Source: Actinomycetes bacterium
Lineage (GTDB): Bacteria > Actinomycetota > Acidimicrobiia > Acidimicrobiales > RAAP-2
Assembly (NCBI GenBank): GCA_021794995.1
Contig: JAJYPY010000012.1
Span: forward strand, 1 to 33,479
Length of the DNA stretch: 33,479 nucleotides
Direction of reading: 5' to 3'
Every line of letters begins with the position of its first letter. The first letter of the stretch is position 1. The position numbers were made by a program, and so were the translations under genes. Shown here piece after piece: positions 26,116 to 33,479 of the stretch. The notes below the pieces were generated by a model. It did no database searches and was not told the origin of the DNA. It was given only the letters and a program-made list of their open reading frames with translations.

Positions 26116-28588
26116 CGACGTTCACGAGGCGAGGCGCGCGTACCACGACACGTGCGGGCTCGGTTCCACCGAGCACGCCGGCGATCCGGGGTGAGGCAAG
26201 GGCTGCGGACCGTGCCTCCTCCTCGCCGATGGTGGAGGAGACTTGGAGGCGATCCCTCACCTTGCCGTTCACCTGAACCACCATCGTCACGGTCTCCTCG
26301 GCCACGAGCTCAGGGTCGAACGTCGGCCAGGGACGGGCGTGCAAGCGGTCTGGGTGGCGCCGCTCCCACAGCTCGGCGGTCACGTGGGGGGCCATGGGCG
26401 CAAGGAGGTGCAGCAGCGCGTCGACGCCGTCGTTGAGCACGTCTGCATGGGGATCGTCGCGGGCGTAGCGCTGCAGCACGTTCACCTGCTCCATGCAGTG
26501 CGCCACGGCCGTGTTGTACGACCATCGGTCGATGTCCGAAGTGACCCGTGCGATCGTGCGGTGCGTGGCCCGGCGGACCGCGAGGTCAGCCGGGGTGAGG
26601 TCGCCCGTGCGAACTTGCGAGCCAGACGTCCCGGTCCCGTCGGCGAGGCGCCAGAGCCTCTCGAGGAAGCGGCCGCATCCGTCGATGACCTCGTCGGTCT
26701 GGTCCGTCCAGTCGAAGTCGTCGGTCGGGGGACCGACGAAGAGGTGGAACAACCGCAGCGCATCGGCACCCACCGTCTCGTAATAGCGAGCAGGAGCGAT
26801 AAGGTTCCCCTTGGACTTCGACATCTTCGATCCGTCCATGCGGATCATCCCCTGGGTGAACAGGCGCCGGAACGGCTCGCGCGAAAGATCGGGGGGTGCC
26901 AGGCCCACGTCGATGAGGGCCCGCGTGAAGAACCGCGCGTACATGAGATGCAAGATCGCGTGCTCGATCCCGCCGATGTACTGGTCGACGGGCATCCAGT
27001 GCACCACCGCGCGCGGGTCGAACGGCTGTTCGGCGTCGAACGGATCGCAGAAACGCAGGAAGTACCAGCTCGAGTCCACGAAGGTGTCCATCGTGTCGGT
27101 CTCGCGTTCCGCCGGGCCGCCGCAGATCGGGCACGTCGTACGCAAGAATCCCTCGTGGTGCGCGAGCGGCGACTGGCCGGTGGGAAGGAACTCCACGTCG
27201 TCGGGGGCCAGCACGGGAAGCTCATGTTCGGGCACCGGGACAGGCCCGTGCGCCGGGCAGTGGACCACCGGGATCGGGCAGCCCCAGAACCGCTGGCGCG
27301 AGACGAGCCAATCGCGCAGGCGGTAGTTGACCTTGCGCCGGCCGCGGCCCTCGCGCTCGAGGAACTCGATCGCGCGCTGCTTGGCCTCGACGACGCCGAG
27401 CCCGTCGAGGAAGCCGCTGTTGATCTTCACCCCGTCGCCGCTGTACGCCTCGCCGCCCTGCTCGTCCCACCCCGCCGGAGGCGAGACGGTGCGCACGATC
27501 GGGAGCCCGTAGAGCGTGGCGAACACCCAGTCACGCTGGTCCTCTGCAGGCACGGCCATGATCGCCCCGGTGCCGTAGCCCATGAGCACGTAATCGGCGA
27601 CGTAGAGGGGGACCGGCTGCCCGTTGAAGGGGTTGACCACGTGGCTCCCGGTGAACGCCCCGCGCTTTTCGAGCGCCGGGCCGGCCTCCGTCGAGGCCAT
27701 CCGCTCGATCTCTGACTCCCCGGCCACCCGGGTGCGCAGATCGTCGACTGCCGCACGGCACGCGTCGGTCGTGACCACGTCGACGAGCGGGTGATCAGGA
27801 GCCATGACGGCGTAGGTCATGCCGAAGGTCGTGTCCGGGCGCGTCGTGAAGACCGTGAGGGTGAGATCAGGATGTCCCACCACCTCGAGGTCGATCTCGG
27901 CCCCTTCTGACCGCCCGATCCAATTCCGCTGCATGACCTTCACGCGCTCGGGCCACTCCAAGTCGTCGAGCGAGGCGAGGAGCTCGTCGGCGTAGGAGGT
28001 GATGCGAAAGAACCACTGCTCGAGATCCCGGACGACCACGACGTCGCCGGACCGCTCACAGGTCCCGTCGGCGAGGACCTGCTCGTTGGCGAGGACCGTC
28101 TGGCACCCCGGGCACCAGTTGACCGGTGCGTGCGCGCGATAGGCGAGACCCGCCTCCAAGAGGCGCAGGAAGATCAGCTGGGTCCAGTGGATGTAGCTCG
28201 GGTCGTGACTGCGGACCTCGCGGCGCCAGTCGTAGACGGCGCCGAGACGGACGAGTGACTCCTTCAGCTCCGCGATCCGCGCGTCGGTGAAGGTGCGGGG
28301 ATGGGTGCCCGTGCGGATCGCCGCGTTCTCCGCGGGCAGCCCGAAGGAGTCGAAGCCGAGCGGGGAGAGCACGGCGTTACCCCGCATCGTCTGGTAGCGC
28401 ACGACGAGATCGCCGAACGTGTAGTTCCGCACGTGGCCCTGGTGGGCCGGTCCCGAGGGGTAGGGGTACATGCACAGCGCGTAGAACGGCGGGCGCGGGT
28501 CGTCGTTGTCGACCTCGTAGGTCCCCTCGTCCCGCCATCGAGCCTGCCACTTCTGCTCGATGGCGCCCACGTCATAGGCGCGCGCCAT
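26105..28588 (-). CDS. leuS: Leucyl-tRNA synthetase
   Basis: MYPYPSGPAHQGHVRNYTFGDLVVRY (HIGH-type), DGSKMSKSKGN (KMSKS), editing domain; start MARAYDVGAIEQKWQ. Confidence 0.97.
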   Translation of the reverse strand: MARAYDVGAIEQKWQARWRDEGTYEVDNDDPRPPFYALCMYPYPSGPAHQGHVRNYTFGDLVVRYQTMRGNAVLSPLGFDSFGLPAENAAIRTGTHPRTFTDARIAELKESLVRLGAVYDWRREVRSHDPSYIHWTQLIFLRLLEAGLAYRAHAPVNWCPGCQTVLANEQVLADGTCERSGDVVVVRDLEQWFFRITSYADELLASLDDLEWPERVKVMQRNWIGRSEGAEIDLEVVGHPDLTLTVFTTRPDTTFGMTYAVMAPDHPLVDVVTTDACRAAVDDLRTRVAGESEIERMASTEAGPALEKRGAFTGSHVVNPFNGQPVPLYVADYVLMGYGTGAIMAVPAEDQRDWVFATLYGLPIVRTVSPPAGWDEQGGEAYSGDGVKINSGFLDGLGVVEAKQRAIEFLEREGRGRRKVNYRLRDWLVSRQRFWGCPIPVVHCPAHGPVPVPEHELPVLAPDDVEFLPTGQSPLAHHEGFLRTTCPICGGPAERETDTMDTFVDSSWYFLRFCDPFDAEQPFDPRAVVHWMPVDQYIGGIEHAILHLMYARFFTRALIDVGLAPPDLSREPFRRLFTQGMIRMDGSKMSKSKGNLIAPARYYETVGADALRLFHLFVGPPTDDFDWTDQTDEVIDGCGRFLERLWRLADGTGTSGSQVRTGDLTPADLAVRRATHRTIARVTSDIDRWSYNTAVAHCMEQVNVLQRYARDDPHADVLNDGVDALLHLLAPMAPHVTAELWERRHPDRLHARPWPTFDPELVAEETVTMVVQVNGKVRDRLQVSSTIGEEEARSAALASPRIAGVLGGTEPARVVVRAPRLVNVVIS

Positions 28589-28677
28589 GGCCGGCGATGC
28601 TACCGCCGGGCGACGGGGGTCCCTCGCCCGCAGCATTGGCCTGCGTTGGCGGCTGGTAACCTGAGCGCTCGCATCCC

Positions 28678-28751
28678 GGGGGCGTAGCTCAGTTGGTAGA
28701 GCGCTTGACTGGCAGTCAAGAGGTTCGTGGGTTCAAGTCCCATCGCCTCCA
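28678..28751 (+). tRNA. tRNA-Ala (anticodon GGC)
   Basis: Cloverleaf: acceptor GGGGGCG/CGCCTCC with G3:U70, D arm GCTC..GAGC, anticodon arm CTTGA-CTGGCAG-TCAAG, T arm GTGGG-TTCAAGT-CCCAT; CCA not encoded. Confidence 0.95.
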
Positions 28752-28785
28752 CTCAACAGTCCAGGTCAGAGGCTTGCAGAGCCGA

Positions 28786-28828
28786 TGACAAGCGGTGACA
28801 TCGGGGAGCTTGTCACCCATTTGTCACC
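28786..28828. repeat. Cluster of four TGACA/TGTCA half-sites (two per orientation)
   Basis: TGACA at 28786 and 28796; TGTCA at 28811 and 28822; includes inverted pair GGTGACA...TGTCACC. Confidence 0.7.
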
Positions 28829-28888
28829 GGAAGTCGGAGGGCGTGGGATGAAGCACCGGGAAGCTTGGGGCCGGGTAGGGTTGACAGC

Positions 28889-29128
28889 ATGACGATGAAG
28901 CGAGGACCCCTACCGGCCGCGGCCCGGCATCGAGGGGTGCTTGGGTCGGTGTTGGACGGCTTTGACGCGTTGTCCCTCGGACCGAGTCGGCCGTTGGAAG
29001 ACGCTAAGTCGACCCGGGAGCCGGTGGCGTACCGTGTCGCCGCGGCGTGGAGTGAGGTCGGGCGCGTTCTGACGCAGGCGGCGGAGAACCTGGAACAGCT
29101 GATCTCAGCGTCCCGTGAGCGCGTCTGA
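28889..29128 (+). CDS. Hypothetical 79-aa protein
   Basis: MTMKRGPLPAAARHRGVLGSVLDGFDALS...; -10-like TAGGGT 7 nt before ATG; overlaps next ORF by 14 nt. Confidence 0.6.
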   Translation: MTMKRGPLPAAARHRGVLGSVLDGFDALSLGPSRPLEDAKSTREPVAYRVAAAWSEVGRVLTQAAENLEQLISASRERV

Positions 29129-29555
29129 CTCAGAATCTGTCGATGTTCCCGAGGATGGCAGCGGGGGGCCTCTACCGATGTCTCCCGGGCGCCCGGGCAA
29201 TGAGCCGAGTGTCCAGCAGCTCTCCTTCGGTGCCGCGTGGCAGGCGCCATTACCGCCGCCCAACGCATTTGCTGAGTACGATCGGATCTTGCCGGGTGCG
29301 TCCGAACGTATCCTCCGCATGGCGGAGAAGGACCTGGACGGCAAACTGGAGCAGGACCGCAAGGTCACGGACGCGATTATTGGGCAGTCCAAGACCGGAC
29401 TTTGGCTCGCTGGCGGACTGGCCGGCGGTTCGTTGGCCGCGTCGATCGGGTTTTTGGCCGTTGGCGACGACATCGCTGGTGGCATCCTGCTCGGAATGCC
29501 CATCGTCTTGCTGGTGCGATCGTTCCTTCAGCGTTCATCACGCGGGGACAGCTGA
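29115..29555 (+). CDS. DUF2335-like predicted membrane protein
   Basis: PPPNAFAEYDRILPGASERILRMAEKDLDGKLEQDRK followed by two C-terminal TM segments; GTG start. Confidence 0.75.
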   Translation: MSASDSESVDVPEDGSGGPLPMSPGRPGNEPSVQQLSFGAAWQAPLPPPNAFAEYDRILPGASERILRMAEKDLDGKLEQDRKVTDAIIGQSKTGLWLAGGLAGGSLAASIGFLAVGDDIAGGILLGMPIVLLVRSFLQRSSRGDS

Positions 29556-29562
29556 CCGCGCC

Positions 29563-30729
29563 CTACCCCAGCAGACTCGCGCTGAGGGCCGCGCCCGCCT
29601 CTTCCGCCATCCCCGGCATGACGTGCGCGTAGATCCCAAGCGTGATCGTAGGTGACGCGTGGCCGAGCAACTCGGAGACCACCTTCACGGGGACGCCGGA
29701 TGCGAGCATCAAGGACGCCGCAGTGTGACGCGTGTCGTGCAGCCTGATCCTCGGCAGCCCGAGCGCCGTCACCTTCGCGGCGAACCACTCCGACAGGGTG
29801 TCCGGGTGGTGGGGGGTCCCAAGCTCGTCGGAGAAGAGCCAGCCGCCCGTCCCGTAGGCGCTCCCGGCTGCCAGCTTCTCTTGGGCTTGGCGGGACTTGT
29901 GCGCCCGGAGGAGCGCCACGAGCTGTCCGTCGAGGGGGACGCTGCGCCGTCCGGCCGCCGTCTTCGGAGAGGACTCGACTGCCTTCCCGTCCACCACCAC
30001 GCGGGTCTTGCGGATGCGCACCGTTGCCCCGTCGAGGTCGACGTCATCCCAACGTAGGCCAGCCACTTCGCCACGTCGGAGCCCGCGGGTGAGGAGCATC
30101 GCCCAGCACCACGCGAGCCGGTCATCACGGGTCGCCGCGAGGAACGCCCGGGCGTCATCGGTAGACCATGCATGCATCGCGTCCGCGCTGGTGCCGCGGG
30201 GACGCTTGACGCCGGCGATCGGGTTGCGGCCGACGAGGCCGTTCTCCGTCGCCCACTGGGTCGCGGCCTTGAGGACGCCAACCGCGAGCTGCGCCGAGCG
30301 AGGCGAAAGGCCACTGCGGCCCGCGGCACTCTTCGTGGTGCGCAGGGTCTCCACCATCTTCGTGACGTCCTTCGGCGTCAGAGCGGGGACCCGCACGGCA
30401 CCGAGGTTCGGTACGATCCACGAGTCGACCACGTTGCGGTATTGATCGAGGGTCGCGGGGCGGAGTTCACGGGACCGCTGCGCGGGGAGCCAGTGCTCCT
30501 CGAGGAGCTGTTTGACCGTGAGCGCGGTGTCCTTCCGCCAAGAGCCATCCTGCACCGAGCCGACGATCGAGTTGAGGTACTCGCGTGCACTGTCGCCCTT
30601 CGGCGGCCGGGCGGGCTCCTTGCGGACGAAGCCGCCTCGGGAGTGTTGGACGCGCTTCCCAGTGGCCGGGTCCACAGTCGACCAGTACGCCGTCCACGTG
30701 CTGCCACGCTGCCTTATGAATCCCATCAC
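29563..30729 (-). CDS. int: Tyrosine recombinase/integrase
   Basis: Arg TRGLRRGEVAGLRWDDVDLD, HDTRHTAASLMLASG, LGHASPTITLGIYAHV (R...HxxR...Y); N-terminal SAM-like core-binding domain. Confidence 0.96.
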   Translation of the reverse strand: MMGFIRQRGSTWTAYWSTVDPATGKRVQHSRGGFVRKEPARPPKGDSAREYLNSIVGSVQDGSWRKDTALTVKQLLEEHWLPAQRSRELRPATLDQYRNVVDSWIVPNLGAVRVPALTPKDVTKMVETLRTTKSAAGRSGLSPRSAQLAVGVLKAATQWATENGLVGRNPIAGVKRPRGTSADAMHAWSTDDARAFLAATRDDRLAWCWAMLLTRGLRRGEVAGLRWDDVDLDGATVRIRKTRVVVDGKAVESSPKTAAGRRSVPLDGQLVALLRAHKSRQAQEKLAAGSAYGTGGWLFSDELGTPHHPDTLSEWFAAKVTALGLPRIRLHDTRHTAASLMLASGVPVKVVSELLGHASPTITLGIYAHVMPGMAEEAGAALSASLLG

Positions 30730-31250
30730 TTGCTCGTCCTCCTGTTACTCGCGGCGTCCAACTCGTGTCGAGCGGCGTCCAACTCGTGCCGGATCCGTTC
30801 AACTTCCTGCTTCCTCTCTTTGCTCAACTTGGCGAGTGTCGCCGCCTCCGCGTCGAGCACCGCTGCTTCGTGCAGAAGTAAGTCGAGGCGCCTGTTCAAC
30901 GCCTTGACTTCACTCCGCTGCCCGGTGTCGATAAGGGAGTCGACATCGCCGCGGCCGATCGTCCATTCCGACGTCACGGAGATGGCATTTCGCGCGCGTG
31001 TCTGATGCCGGAAGTTCGCACGCAAGAGGCGACGGAGGCCGACGTCGAACACGTGGGCAAGGCCGAGCAACTCCTCGATTGAGACCGAGCGCTGACGGCG
31101 CCCCTCCACCTCCGTGACCGTCATTCGTGACCACCGGAATCCCAGTGACGCCATCTCGGCCGCCAGCTGCTCCTGGGACCATCCGCGATCCTCACGCAAC
31201 TCCCGGACCGCACGGGCGATCTCGGCTCCCAGAGTCTCGATCTTCGCCAT
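30726..31250 (-). CDS. XRE-family HTH regulator with coiled-coil C-terminus
   Basis: AVRELREDRGWSQEQLAAEMASLGFRWSRMTVTEVEGRRQRSVSIEELLGLAHVF; stop overlaps int start (GTGATG). Confidence 0.9.
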   Translation of the reverse strand: MAKIETLGAEIARAVRELREDRGWSQEQLAAEMASLGFRWSRMTVTEVEGRRQRSVSIEELLGLAHVFDVGLRRLLRANFRHQTRARNAISVTSEWTIGRGDVDSLIDTGQRSEVKALNRRLDLLLHEAAVLDAEAATLAKLSKERKQEVERIRHELDAARHELDAASNRRTSK

Positions 31251-31308
31251 GTAGGACAATGCTACACGACCATGCCGCGAATGTCAACCGGGACGTAGTA
31301 GGATGTAG
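31250..31308. promoter_or_regulatory. Divergent promoter/operator between XRE-int and the excisionase-like gene
   Basis: Minus strand TTGACA (31282-31287)-17 bp-TAGCAT (31259-31264), ATG 8 nt after -10; inverted half-sites TGTAG (31250-31254)/CTACA (31262-31266) and another TGTAG at 31304-31308. Confidence 0.7.
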
Positions 31309-31336
31309 CAACACCACTGAGTAGGAGGGTGAAACA

Positions 31337-31525
31337 GTGCCGACCATACCCGACACGCCCACCACCACCGTGAAGGTCGCCGCCGAGGTCCTCGGGGTCG
31401 CCGAGTGGTCGCTCTACAACGCCATCCGGGAGGGAACGGCGCCCTTTCCCGTCGTGCGCGTGGGGCGCCGCCTCGTCGTGCCGACGGCGCCCCTACGGCG
31501 TCTCCTCGGCGTTGCCGAAGCGTGA
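31337..31525 (+). CDS. Excisionase-like HTH protein
   Basis: TVKVAAEVLGVAEWSLYNAIREGTAPFPVVRVGRRLVVPTAPLRRLLG; GTG start with GGAGGG SD. Confidence 0.85.
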   Translation: MPTIPDTPTTTVKVAAEVLGVAEWSLYNAIREGTAPFPVVRVGRRLVVPTAPLRRLLGVAEA

Positions 31526-31612
31526 GGACCGCTGAGTCTCGCTGCCCCGCAGGGTGCCCGGCTCGTAGGAACGGGAGGCGGGAGGGGGACAGGCGGGGGC
31601 CAAGGTGACTGA

Positions 31613-32524
31613 ATGAGTGCCGAGCGCACCTGCCATCTGTGCGGCCGCCCGTCGGCCAAGAAGACCGTCTGCGGCAGCTGCAAAGAGGCTGCTGAGGTCT
31701 TCGGGGAGGCCGCGGTCGCCGAGGCGGCACGCTGGTGGAAGAAAGCGCCCCGGGGCCTGAGAGGTTCGCACAGCAAGCGCCGGGTGAAGACGATCTCGGT
31801 GCACGCCTTCGAGGACGGGGAAACACCCTTCGAGGCCGCACTGCGCGCCACGGTCGACGTGCTGCGGGCAGACGACCACCGGGGAACCGACGGTCCTCCA
31901 GTGGCCAGCGAAGCCCGCGACGGGACATCGGGCGGAGTATTTCAGGGGGGTCCGCGTCGCTTCGAGCGCACCGCCCGGTGGATTGATTGGACGTCCCCCG
32001 CAGAGCGCGGGTGGGACGAACCAGCCGACCCGCTGGCCGCCGCCCGGCGGAAGGTGCGGCGTGAGATCGCCCGAGTGCGGGCCGCTCTCGAGTCCGAGCC
32101 CGAGCGATCCGAATCCCAGGCGCACAGGGAGGCCCGCTTCGCTGCATTGCACGAGCAGCTTGCCACCCTGGGGGCCCTGGCCCAACAGCTGGTGCGAGCG
32201 CGGCAAGCGTCCGAGGACGACCCCAACTTGGGCAGCTATGCGCGGGGCGAGATCTCCTGGACCGAACTCCAGCGCCGCCTAGGTCCGGCGTGGTCGCCTC
32301 GTGCGGCCGGAGCAGTTGAGCAGGATGCGCCCCCGTCCGCACAAGAACCCGCACTCCGCGAGTGCGCTAACCCCGACTGCCAGAAGCCGACCCGTGTGTT
32401 GCGCAAGAACTTGTGCACATCGTGTTACAAGTTCCAGAGGCGAACCGGCCGCCTCCCTGACGCCGATGTCGTCCGCGCCCGCCGCTGGTCGCGGGATGCA
32501 CCGATCGCTCGTGATCTGCTCTGA
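31613..32524 (+). CDS. Hypothetical protein with N- and C-terminal Cys-rich (zinc-ribbon-like) motifs
   Basis: CHLCGRPSAKKTVCGSC and CANPDCQKPTRVLRKNLCTSCYKFQRRTGRLP; coiled-coil-like middle. Confidence 0.75.
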   Translation: MSAERTCHLCGRPSAKKTVCGSCKEAAEVFGEAAVAEAARWWKKAPRGLRGSHSKRRVKTISVHAFEDGETPFEAALRATVDVLRADDHRGTDGPPVASEARDGTSGGVFQGGPRRFERTARWIDWTSPAERGWDEPADPLAAARRKVRREIARVRAALESEPERSESQAHREARFAALHEQLATLGALAQQLVRARQASEDDPNLGSYARGEISWTELQRRLGPAWSPRAAGAVEQDAPPSAQEPALRECANPDCQKPTRVLRKNLCTSCYKFQRRTGRLPDADVVRARRWSRDAPIARDLL

Positions 32525-32534
32525 AAGGACGCGC

Positions 32535-32807
32535 ATGACGAAGAAGAAAATCCGGGCCACGCTCCTCGACGTGCTGGGGCCCGACCACGAAAGTGTTCGG
32601 AGCCTGTACGCCGAGATGCGGAACTTCGAGCTGCTCCGACGCTCGCCGGGCGAGGTCGAACGGCGCGCTCGTCGCAAGAGTGAGCGTCACGTCTCGAGGG
32701 AGCTGTGCGACGGCGCGCCGCTGCCAGTCGCGCTCCGCCATGGTCACCAGCACTATGGCCTTCGCGGCGGCCGGCTCTCCTTCGCTGACTGGTTGGCGCG
32801 GCGATGA
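32535..32807 (+). CDS. Hypothetical 90-aa protein
   Basis: MTKKKIRATLLDVLGPDHESVRSLYAEMRNFELL...; SD-like AAAGGA; 4-nt overlap with next ORF. Confidence 0.6.
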   Translation: MTKKKIRATLLDVLGPDHESVRSLYAEMRNFELLRRSPGEVERRARRKSERHVSRELCDGAPLPVALRHGHQHYGLRGGRLSFADWLARR

Positions 32808-33007
32808 CGCCGGACGAGGCCCGCGAGCAGGCACGCGAACTGCTCCGCGCGGTGGCGGCTGCCAGCGCGGCGGTCGCGCTCGGCGAACTCGACGTGTCCA
32901 CCGCCGTGCTCGGTCGCATCTGCTCCGCGGTCGATCTCGCTCATCAGCTCGCCGCCGCCGCGAGCGAGTGGACAATCCGCGAGCCCGTCGTCGTCCCTGC
33001 CCGCTGA
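32804..33007 (+). CDS. Hypothetical 67-aa protein
   Basis: MTPDEAREQARELLRAVAAASAAVALGELDVSTAVLGRICSAVDLAHQL; ATGA overlap with preceding ORF. Confidence 0.6.
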   Translation: MTPDEAREQARELLRAVAAASAAVALGELDVSTAVLGRICSAVDLAHQLAAAASEWTIREPVVVPAR

Positions 33008-33026
33008 GCCGAGGAGGTGGCGCGCC

Positions 33027-33479
33027 GTGATCGTCCGCACGCCCAACCGCGAGCGCTTCGTCATCATCGACAAGCGCGCCCTCGAAGATGACCGCTTGTC
33101 ATGGCGCGCCCGGGGCCTGCTCGCGTACTTGCTCAGCAAGCCGGACTATTGGGAGGTCATGGTCGGCCACCTCGTCAAGTCGGCGCCGACAGGTCGGACG
33201 ATCGTCCGCTCTACGCTCAAGGAACTCGAGGAGTTCGGCTACATCGTCCGCGCCGACCAGTCGCACCGCGGTGACGGCACCTTCGACGCCCCGGACATCC
33301 AAGTCCTCGAATATCCACAGCTCTCGCAGTTTTCGCAGGTCAGCACCGAGGGCGATATGCGGACACGGTGCGAGCAGGACATATCGGGTGTTTTCCCAGG
33401 TCACAACCGGGGGCGGTTTACCGCTGACGGTCGAACCGTCGACGGTGAATCGCCCCTAAGTAAAGAACAACCTTCAGTG
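33027..33479 (+). CDS. HTH/replication-initiation-type element protein (3' truncated by window)
   Basis: GTG start with GAGGAGGTGG SD: VIVRTPNRERFVIIDKRALEDDRLSWRARGLLAYLLSKPDYWEVMVGHLVKSAPTGRTIVRSTLKELEEFGYI; open to window end; not fully in the ORF track because of the GTG start. Confidence 0.75.
   Translation, partial: MIVRTPNRERFVIIDKRALEDDRLSWRARGLLAYLLSKPDYWEVMVGHLVKSAPTGRTIVRSTLKELEEFGYIVRADQSHRGDGTFDAPDIQVLEYPQLSQFSQVSTEGDMRTRCEQDISGVFPGHNRGRFTADGRTVDGESPLSKEQPSV

Larger units (their letters stand above)
28752..33479. mobile_element. Left portion of an integrated element (AICE/prophage-like) at tRNA-Ala; right end outside window
   Basis: tRNA followed by int oriented towards it, XRE regulator, divergent excisionase-like gene, orphan small genes and a HTH/replication-type gene; 5' boundary approximate. 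Confidence 0.8.

Noticed and set aside
28678-28751. tRNA interrupted by the element
   Set aside because: The acceptor, D, anticodon and T arms are all complete, so the tRNA is intact
31614-33007. Toxin-antitoxin system among the small element genes
   Set aside because: Overlapping small ORFs resemble TA organisation but none shows a recognisable toxin or antitoxin motif

Overview
High-GC actinobacterial chromosome segment; gene order and families look Acidimicrobiia-like (inference). There are three blocks. (1) About 1-12.3 kb is conserved housekeeping: the 3' end of an MFS gene, era, a CBS/CorC protein, ybeY, phoH, HIT, a small HTH gene, rsmE, dnaJ, hrcA with a clear CIRCE operator, lepA, rpsT, holA and a folP2-like gene. 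(2) About 12.4-22.3 kb is a dense cyclic-di-GMP locus. It holds a class I c-di-GMP (GEMM-I) riboswitch with a recognisable promoter, reading into a 39-codon ORF. That ORF ends tail-to-tail, with overlapping stop codons, against a degenerate GGDEF gene. Next come a PAS/GGDEF cyclase, a second degenerate GGDEF-like protein translationally coupled to a large ThiF/nitroreductase fusion (Rv1355c/MoeY-like), and a GAF-GGDEF-EAL protein. Both degenerate GGDEF domains appear to keep an RxxD I-site in register, so they are candidate c-di-GMP receptors. (3) About 22.4-28.6 kb carries thioredoxin-TPR, an aminoglycoside-phosphotransferase-fold kinase, PAC2, an LLM oxidoreductase and leuS. A tRNA-Ala(GGC) follows, then the left end of an integrated mobile element to the end of the window: a DUF2335-like cassette, tyrosine integrase, XRE regulator, excisionase-like protein, a zinc-ribbon protein and the start of a HTH/replication-type protein. 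The strongest candidate for an undescribed system is the c-di-GMP locus. All calls come from reading the sequence; no searches were run.
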